Assembly: GCA_902461985.1 (NCBI GenBank)
Contig: CABQAB010000008.1
Coordinates: 1 to 19,094 of the forward strand
Origin: an uncultured Bacteroidales bacterium
Lineage (GTDB): Bacteria; Bacteroidota; Bacteroidia; Bacteroidales; UBA932
Reading direction: 5' to 3'
DNA length: 19,094 nucleotides
Below are positions 15,538 to 19,094 of the stretch, in pieces; position 1 is the first letter of the stretch; each line of letters opens with the position of its first letter. The position numbers and the translations under genes are program-made. The notes below the pieces were generated by a model. That model made no database searches and was not told the DNA's origin. It saw only the letters and a program-made list of their open reading frames with translations.

Positions 15538-16489
15538 TATTTGCGCGATTTTTTGCCTTTTCTGCCTTTGGTCCGCCAAGCCCGGCAGACATCCTGCCGG
15601 GATGATGCTCCAGGATGTTCCTCTGCCATGTGGAGCTGTCAATGTGAGTGTAGATTTCAGTGGTAAGTATGCTTTCGTGGCCTAACATTTCCTGAACCGC
15701 CCTGAGGTCGGCCCCGTTCTCTATCAGGTGGGTCGCGAATGAGTGCCGGAGTGTGTGCGGAGATATCTCCTTCATGATTCCAGCCTTGGCAGCGCAGGAT
15801 TTGATCAGCTTGAAAACTGCCACGCGGCTCAGTCCCTTGCCGAATCTGTTAAGAAAGACTATGTCCCTGCAGGCGTTGTCGGCGGCTTCTCCTCTCACCT
15901 TCATATATTCTTCAAGAGCTTCCAAAGCCATATCCCCCAAAGGCACTATTCTCTGTTTGTTGCCTTTTCCGATAACGCTCGCATAGCCCTCTTCCGGAAA
16001 AATGTCGGAGATTTTCAGTGAAACCGCCTCGGAAACCCTCAGCCCGAGTCCGTAAATGGTTTCTATGAGCGCTCTGTCCCTTATCCCGGAAACGGGGTTC
16101 GACGCAGCAGCCTCAATCAGTCTCCCGACTTCCTCGACCGAGAGCACAGCCGGCAGGTAAGTGCCTAATTTCGGGGCTTTGACTGCATCAGAGGGGTTTT
16201 CTTTGCAGACTCCTTCCAGGCACAGCCATCCGAAATAGGAATGAAGTGAACTGACGACACGTGTCTGGGTTCTTTTGGAACTGTCAGAGATGGACTCTAT
16301 GTAGTCGATTATGTCTTCGGTAACTACATCTTCCGGAGCTTTGCCGCTGTGTCTCAAGAAGGCTTCGACATCGCCCACATAAGCCTCGGCCGTGTTTTTC
16401 GACAATGCGGATTCAATCAGAAGGTATCTTCTGTAAAGGCTTGTGTGGGTATTTTTCCCGTTCATTGGCAGTTCCGCGTTCATAGGCAT
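15521..16489 (-). CDS. xerD: Tyrosine recombinase XerD
   Basis: This 322-residue tyrosine recombinase resolves chromosome dimers at dif together with XerC and the FtsK translocase. The N-terminal SAM-like DNA-binding domain covers ~18-105 (YLLIESALSKNTAEAYVGDV). The catalytic domain holds the full set R151 (GLGLRVSE), K175 (GKGNKQR), H245 and R248 (HTLRHSF), H271 (GHESILTTEIY) and nucleophile Y280. Motifs such as LSRVAVFKLIK and PHTLRHSFATHLIENGADLRAVQEMLGH favour XerD over XerC or a phage integrase. Starts at 16483 and 16465 are also possible; the 16465 start (MNGKNTHTSLY) gives a length closer to the usual ~300. No att-like repeats or mobile cargo flank it. It lies 39 nt after the M49 peptidase gene, so it may be co-transcribed with it. 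The C-terminal ~30 residues are a polar, Lys/Gly-rich extension. Confidence 0.88.
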   Translation of the reverse strand: MPMNAELPMNGKNTHTSLYRRYLLIESALSKNTAEAYVGDVEAFLRHSGKAPEDVVTEDIIDYIESISDSSKRTQTRVVSSLHSYFGWLCLEGVCKENPSDAVKAPKLGTYLPAVLSVEEVGRLIEAAASNPVSGIRDRALIETIYGLGLRVSEAVSLKISDIFPEEGYASVIGKGNKQRIVPLGDMALEALEEYMKVRGEAADNACRDIVFLNRFGKGLSRVAVFKLIKSCAAKAGIMKEISPHTLRHSFATHLIENGADLRAVQEMLGHESILTTEIYTHIDSSTWQRNILEHHPGRMSAGLGGPKAEKAKNRANICEKE

Positions 16490-16528
16490 CTGTTCGGGCT
16501 GTCGGCTGATTCCGTCGTTTTGCCGTGA

Positions 16529-18514
16529 CTACAGAGTGCGGTAGGTTCTGCCGTATTCGAGCATCTGGCCGAGGTAGTCATCGGTGTAGCTGAGCCTGTA
16601 ATCGACTATGGTCCCGTTGTTTACCACAGGTTCTATGACAGGGTTCACGAATCCTCCATACGGCTTGAGATTCAGGGCAGAATACCTTTCAATCACTTCT
16701 TTGTGCAGATTGTAGTCGATATCCACCGCATAGCCGTTCACCAGTTTCTTTCCGGCTGCATAGTCTCCTTCGGATTTGATTCTCTGGACTTCTGCGAGAA
16801 GTTCTCCGAAAAGATTGCGCAGGGCAGGGTAGTCGTTCACCACGAAATAGGTCTTGCCGTCTTTGAACTTTTTCTCTATGACATTGTTTTCCAAGCCTTT
16901 TTCATAGCACCACTGGGCAATCAGCTTGCGGTTCTGCATGTGTGCTTCGGTGTTTTTCCCGCCAAGTTCAACTCTTGAGAACTGGACCAGGAGACCGTTG
17001 CGTATATAATTTGAATACATGGCTTTGTAGGCTTCCTTGTCAGGGATTATGCCGAGTTCGACCATTTTGTCGTCAGCGATGTAGTACAGTCCGAAAAGGT
17101 CTGCCCTCGTCTCTTCCAAAGTGGAACTGTATTCTCCGAGCGCGTTCGGTGACGTGTCTGGGAGCAGCTGGCCGCTGCCGTGTCCGAGACATTCGTGAAG
17201 GTCGGTGTGGATTTCGTCAGTGACGGAGAGGTATTTCTTTGCCATCGCTATTTCATCCTCGTCATAAGCAAATTCCTTGAGCGTGCTGTTCGGCGATTCC
17301 TGTGCCGCCATGTCGTAGGCGTGCGTGATGTTCGCTATGGTTACCGATTTTGAACCGTAGTCGCGTCTGATCCAGTCTGCGTTTGGAAGGTTGATTCCAA
17401 TCGGTGTTGCGGGATAACAGTCTCCAGCAAGCATCACGGCATCAATGACTTTTGCGGATACACCCTTGACCGTGGGCTTTTTGAAGCGGTCGTCCACCGG
17501 AGAATGGTCTTCGAACCACTGCGCATTTTCGGACAGTTTTACGGTTCTCTGCGATGCCTTGTCGTCCCTTATGTTCACAAGGGCTTCCCATGTTGCTTTG
17601 CGTCCGAGAGGGTCGTTGTAGTCCTCTATGAACCCGTTTACGAAATCGATGGTTCCTGTCGTGTCGCGGAGCCATTCGATATTGTATTTGTCCCATAAGC
17701 GGAGGTCTCCGCTGCGGTAGTATGCAATAAGCGTGGATATGTACTGTTTCTGACTGTCGTTCTCGGCGAATTTAGCCGCAAGTTCCAGTTCCCCGGTGAT
17801 TTTTGCGATTGCGGCGCCGTAAAGTCCGTTTTCATGATATACCTCTTCCCGGATGATTCCGTCCTCTCCCTTGACCAGACGGCTGTTGAGTCCGTATGAA
17901 ACCGGAGTCTTGTCATCGGGATCGACCATGCCGGCATAGAAATCCTCCACTTCGGCGCGGCTCACTCCCTTGTAGAAGTTTACCGATGAACCTTTGACAA
18001 TGTCTCCCTCGTCAGTTTTTCTCCATCTGTACATTGACGGGTCGTAGACGGCGTCTATAAGGGCGTCACAGTCTTCACCACATTCACGGGCAATCTGCTT
18101 GAAATAGTCACGGCTGCATGCGGGGAAGAATTTCTCCTCTGCATAGTGGTGATGGATGCCGTTGCTGAAGAACACCCTTTTGGCGTAGACGAGAAAGTCA
18201 CTGAATTCGGCGCAGTCGCGCTCGCCACGGTAGTTCTCCAATATGTTTTCAAGCATATGCCTTACCGGCAGGTTGATTTCGCAGTTCTGGTCCCAGATGA
18301 TGTCCCGGCCGTATTTTGCCGCCTCGCTCAGATGATAAACGTAACTCTTCTGCTGGAGACTGAGTCCGTCCCACCCCGGTACCTTGTATTTCATGATTTT
18401 GAGGTCGGCGAATTCGTCGATGAGATATCTGTCTTCTTTTTCCGTGCCGTCCGTGCATGACACGATGCAGCCGAGCATGGCGGCTGTACTTAGCATTTTC
18501 GTCATTCCTTTCAT
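16529..18514 (-). CDS. Dipeptidyl peptidase III (M49) lipoprotein
   Basis: From the ATG at 18514 this gives 661 residues. MKGMTKMLSTAAMLGCIVSC is a lipoprotein signal with Cys20. The frame is open further upstream to 18631, but a consensus promoter at 18546-18577 lies inside that extension and excludes it. DPP III is a zinc exopeptidase that removes dipeptides from the N terminus of oligopeptides. Motifs are HECLGH (H440, E441, H445), the variant with Cys known from Bacteroides DPP III, and EETRAD (467-472) carrying the third zinc ligand. The lipid anchor places it in the periplasm or on an outer-membrane face, in contrast to the cytosolic eukaryotic enzyme. It is divergent from a clostripain-like lipoprotein, so the two may cooperate in peptide use. 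xerD lies 39 nt downstream. Confidence 0.95.
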   Translation of the reverse strand: MKGMTKMLSTAAMLGCIVSCTDGTEKEDRYLIDEFADLKIMKYKVPGWDGLSLQQKSYVYHLSEAAKYGRDIIWDQNCEINLPVRHMLENILENYRGERDCAEFSDFLVYAKRVFFSNGIHHHYAEEKFFPACSRDYFKQIARECGEDCDALIDAVYDPSMYRWRKTDEGDIVKGSSVNFYKGVSRAEVEDFYAGMVDPDDKTPVSYGLNSRLVKGEDGIIREEVYHENGLYGAAIAKITGELELAAKFAENDSQKQYISTLIAYYRSGDLRLWDKYNIEWLRDTTGTIDFVNGFIEDYNDPLGRKATWEALVNIRDDKASQRTVKLSENAQWFEDHSPVDDRFKKPTVKGVSAKVIDAVMLAGDCYPATPIGINLPNADWIRRDYGSKSVTIANITHAYDMAAQESPNSTLKEFAYDEDEIAMAKKYLSVTDEIHTDLHECLGHGSGQLLPDTSPNALGEYSSTLEETRADLFGLYYIADDKMVELGIIPDKEAYKAMYSNYIRNGLLVQFSRVELGGKNTEAHMQNRKLIAQWCYEKGLENNVIEKKFKDGKTYFVVNDYPALRNLFGELLAEVQRIKSEGDYAAGKKLVNGYAVDIDYNLHKEVIERYSALNLKPYGGFVNPVIEPVVNNGTIVDYRLSYTDDYLGQMLEYGRTYRTL

Positions 18515-18545
18515 TATATTCTTTTTTACTATATTTGCAATTCTG

Positions 18546-18577
18546 CAAAGATAGTGAAAGCCGAGTGCAAAGCCAAA
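18546..18577 (-). promoter_or_regulatory. Bacteroidota-type promoter for the M49 peptidase
   Basis: On the minus strand, TTTG (18577-18574) is separated by 20 nt from TATCTTTG (18553-18546), an exact consensus match. The predicted start near 18541 gives a 5' UTR of about 27 nt and fixes the translation start at 18514 rather than at upstream in-frame ATGs. Confidence 0.8.
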
Positions 18578-18594
18578 CGAAGTTTGAACTTTGC
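18567..18594. repeat. Interrupted palindrome in the divergent promoter region
   Basis: GCAAAG (18567-18572), C, CAAAC (18574-18578), GAA, GTTTG (18582-18586), AA, CTTTGC (18589-18594) form a nested inverted repeat of 11 paired positions per side. The -33 boxes of both divergent promoters lie in the inner arms. It may be an operator for a dimeric regulator, or simply the product of two back-to-back promoters. Confidence 0.55.
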
Positions 18595-18614
18595 CAGGGC
18601 GCATCCTATATTCC
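18583..18614 (+). promoter_or_regulatory. Possible promoter for the clostripain-like lipoprotein
   Basis: TTTG (18583-18586) is followed after 20 nt by TATATTCC (18607-18614), which matches six of eight positions by pattern (TAnnTTTG with the last two bases changed). The predicted start near 18620 leaves about 20 nt before the ATG at 18640. It is weaker than the opposing promoter. Confidence 0.4.
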
Positions 18615-18639
18615 AGATGTAAGCAACACAAAGAAATTT

Positions 18640-19094
18640 ATGCGTAAATATCTTCCTCATATTCTTTTTGCCCTATTCTTTTTCGCCGCGTGCAAGAAAG
18701 ATCCGGCTCCTCAGGTAGTGGTTGTCCATGACCATATCCGTGCTCACGTAATGATGAGTTTCGGCTTCAACAACCTCAGTTCCGCATTGACGGAAGACAT
18801 AAACGATATGACCAAGGGCTACGTCCCGGGCAATACGGAATATGACAATTACCTCTTCGTCTTCAGCCATCGTACGGCCGGCTACTACAATGAGCCGACG
18901 TCTCCGGTCTTAGAGCGGTTTTACAGGGATGCAGAAGGAAAAGTTGTCAGGGAGAAACTGAAGACATTCGAGCCGGGGACTGTTCCCAACAAGGGCGAAG
19001 TCATTCGGGAAGTCCTCGAATTCCTGCGTGACAGCTATCCGGACATTGAAAGTTATGGCGTGCTTATGTCGTCACACGGGACTGGCTGGGCCCC
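18640..19094 (+). CDS. Clostripain-like (C11) cysteine peptidase lipoprotein, 3'-truncated by window edge
   Basis: The reading frame opens at ATG 18640 and runs off the window; 151 residues are visible. MRKYLPHILFALFFFAAC is a lipoprotein signal with Cys18, followed by KKDPAP. The sequence after it (about residues 38-110, SFGFNNLSSALTEDINDMTKG...NYLFVFSHRTAGYYNEPTSP) resembles the N-terminal part of clostripain-family proteins from Bacteroidales. At the very end, SYGVLMSSHGTGWAP fits the C11 histidine motif, with the expected catalytic His in SSHG. The catalytic Cys would lie beyond the window. C11 peptidases cleave after basic residues and are made as self-processing zymogens. It is divergent from the M49 exopeptidase lipoprotein gene, which could trim the peptides it releases (inference). 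Confidence 0.8.
   Translation, partial: MRKYLPHILFALFFFAACKKDPAPQVVVVHDHIRAHVMMSFGFNNLSSALTEDINDMTKGYVPGNTEYDNYLFVFSHRTAGYYNEPTSPVLERFYRDAEGKVVREKLKTFEPGTVPNKGEVIREVLEFLRDSYPDIESYGVLMSSHGTGWA

Noticed and set aside
15521..16489. Tyrosine recombinase as the integrase of a mobile element
   Set aside because: Sequence motifs fit chromosomal XerD. There is no tRNA or att-type repeat beside it, no cargo or plasmid genes, and the neighbours are housekeeping (rplY, pth).
16490..16528. Possible terminator between the M49 peptidase and xerD
   Set aside because: Only a 4-bp CGGC/GCCG pairing without a T-tract on the minus strand; read-through is more likely.
16529..18631. Longer M49 peptidase starting at 18631
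   Set aside because: The extra 39 residues precede a lipoprotein signal peptide and overlap an exact-consensus promoter, so the start at 18514 is preferred.

Overview
The window looks like chromosome from a member of the Bacteroidales (Bacteroidota); the genus cannot be settled from sequence alone. The reasons are these. There are many short type II (lipobox) signal peptides. The surface-protein modules are typical of the group (fimbrillin-like, FISUMP-like, BACON, leucine-rich repeats). Promoters match the Bacteroidota consensus TTTG-N19/20-TAnnTTTG. Starts are mostly A-rich without Shine-Dalgarno sequences. The housekeeping proteins (S1, XerD, Ctc-type L25, HECLGH-type DPP III) match forms known from the group. 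Base composition is about 50% GC. No tRNA, rRNA, CRISPR array, insertion sequence or prophage was seen.

Layout. (1) 2-6018, plus strand: three secreted or lipid-anchored surface proteins in a row. The first is cut by the window edge and has a fimbrillin-like region, an FN3-like domain and an unassigned C-terminal domain. The second is a lipoprotein with two tandem fimbrillin-like domains and a FISUMP-like C terminus. The third is a BACON/EF-hand/LRR lipoprotein. The run ends at a strong intrinsic terminator (6075-6109). (2) 6046-9014, plus strand: a consensus promoter overlaps that terminator and drives rpsA (six S1 domains), followed 9 nt later by rnz (RNase Z). (3) 8986-13597, minus strand: a tight operon of a secreted M6 metalloprotease, a small unknown lipoprotein and nadE. 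nadE overlaps the end of rnz tail-to-tail by 29 bp. (4) 13702-14175, plus strand: a small S24/S26 signal-peptidase-like protein. (5) 14216-18514, minus strand: DPP III (M49 peptidase) lipoprotein, xerD, rplY and pth. rplY-pth has its own consensus promoter inside the end of xerD and a structured leader. (6) 18640 to the window end, plus strand: a clostripain-like (C11) lipoprotein, divergent from DPP III across a promoter region built on an inverted repeat.

Functionally this is a core-genome region (translation, tRNA processing, NAD synthesis, chromosome dimer resolution) mixed with cell-envelope proteases and surface lipoproteins suited to a host-associated or protein-scavenging lifestyle. 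I see no clear new defence or mobile system. The most interesting signals are regulatory: the promoter nested in a terminator before rpsA, the structured leaders of rpsA and rplY, and the palindromic divergent promoter between two peptidase lipoproteins. The multi-domain surface lipoproteins and the protease/unknown lipoprotein/nadE operon are also worth attention.
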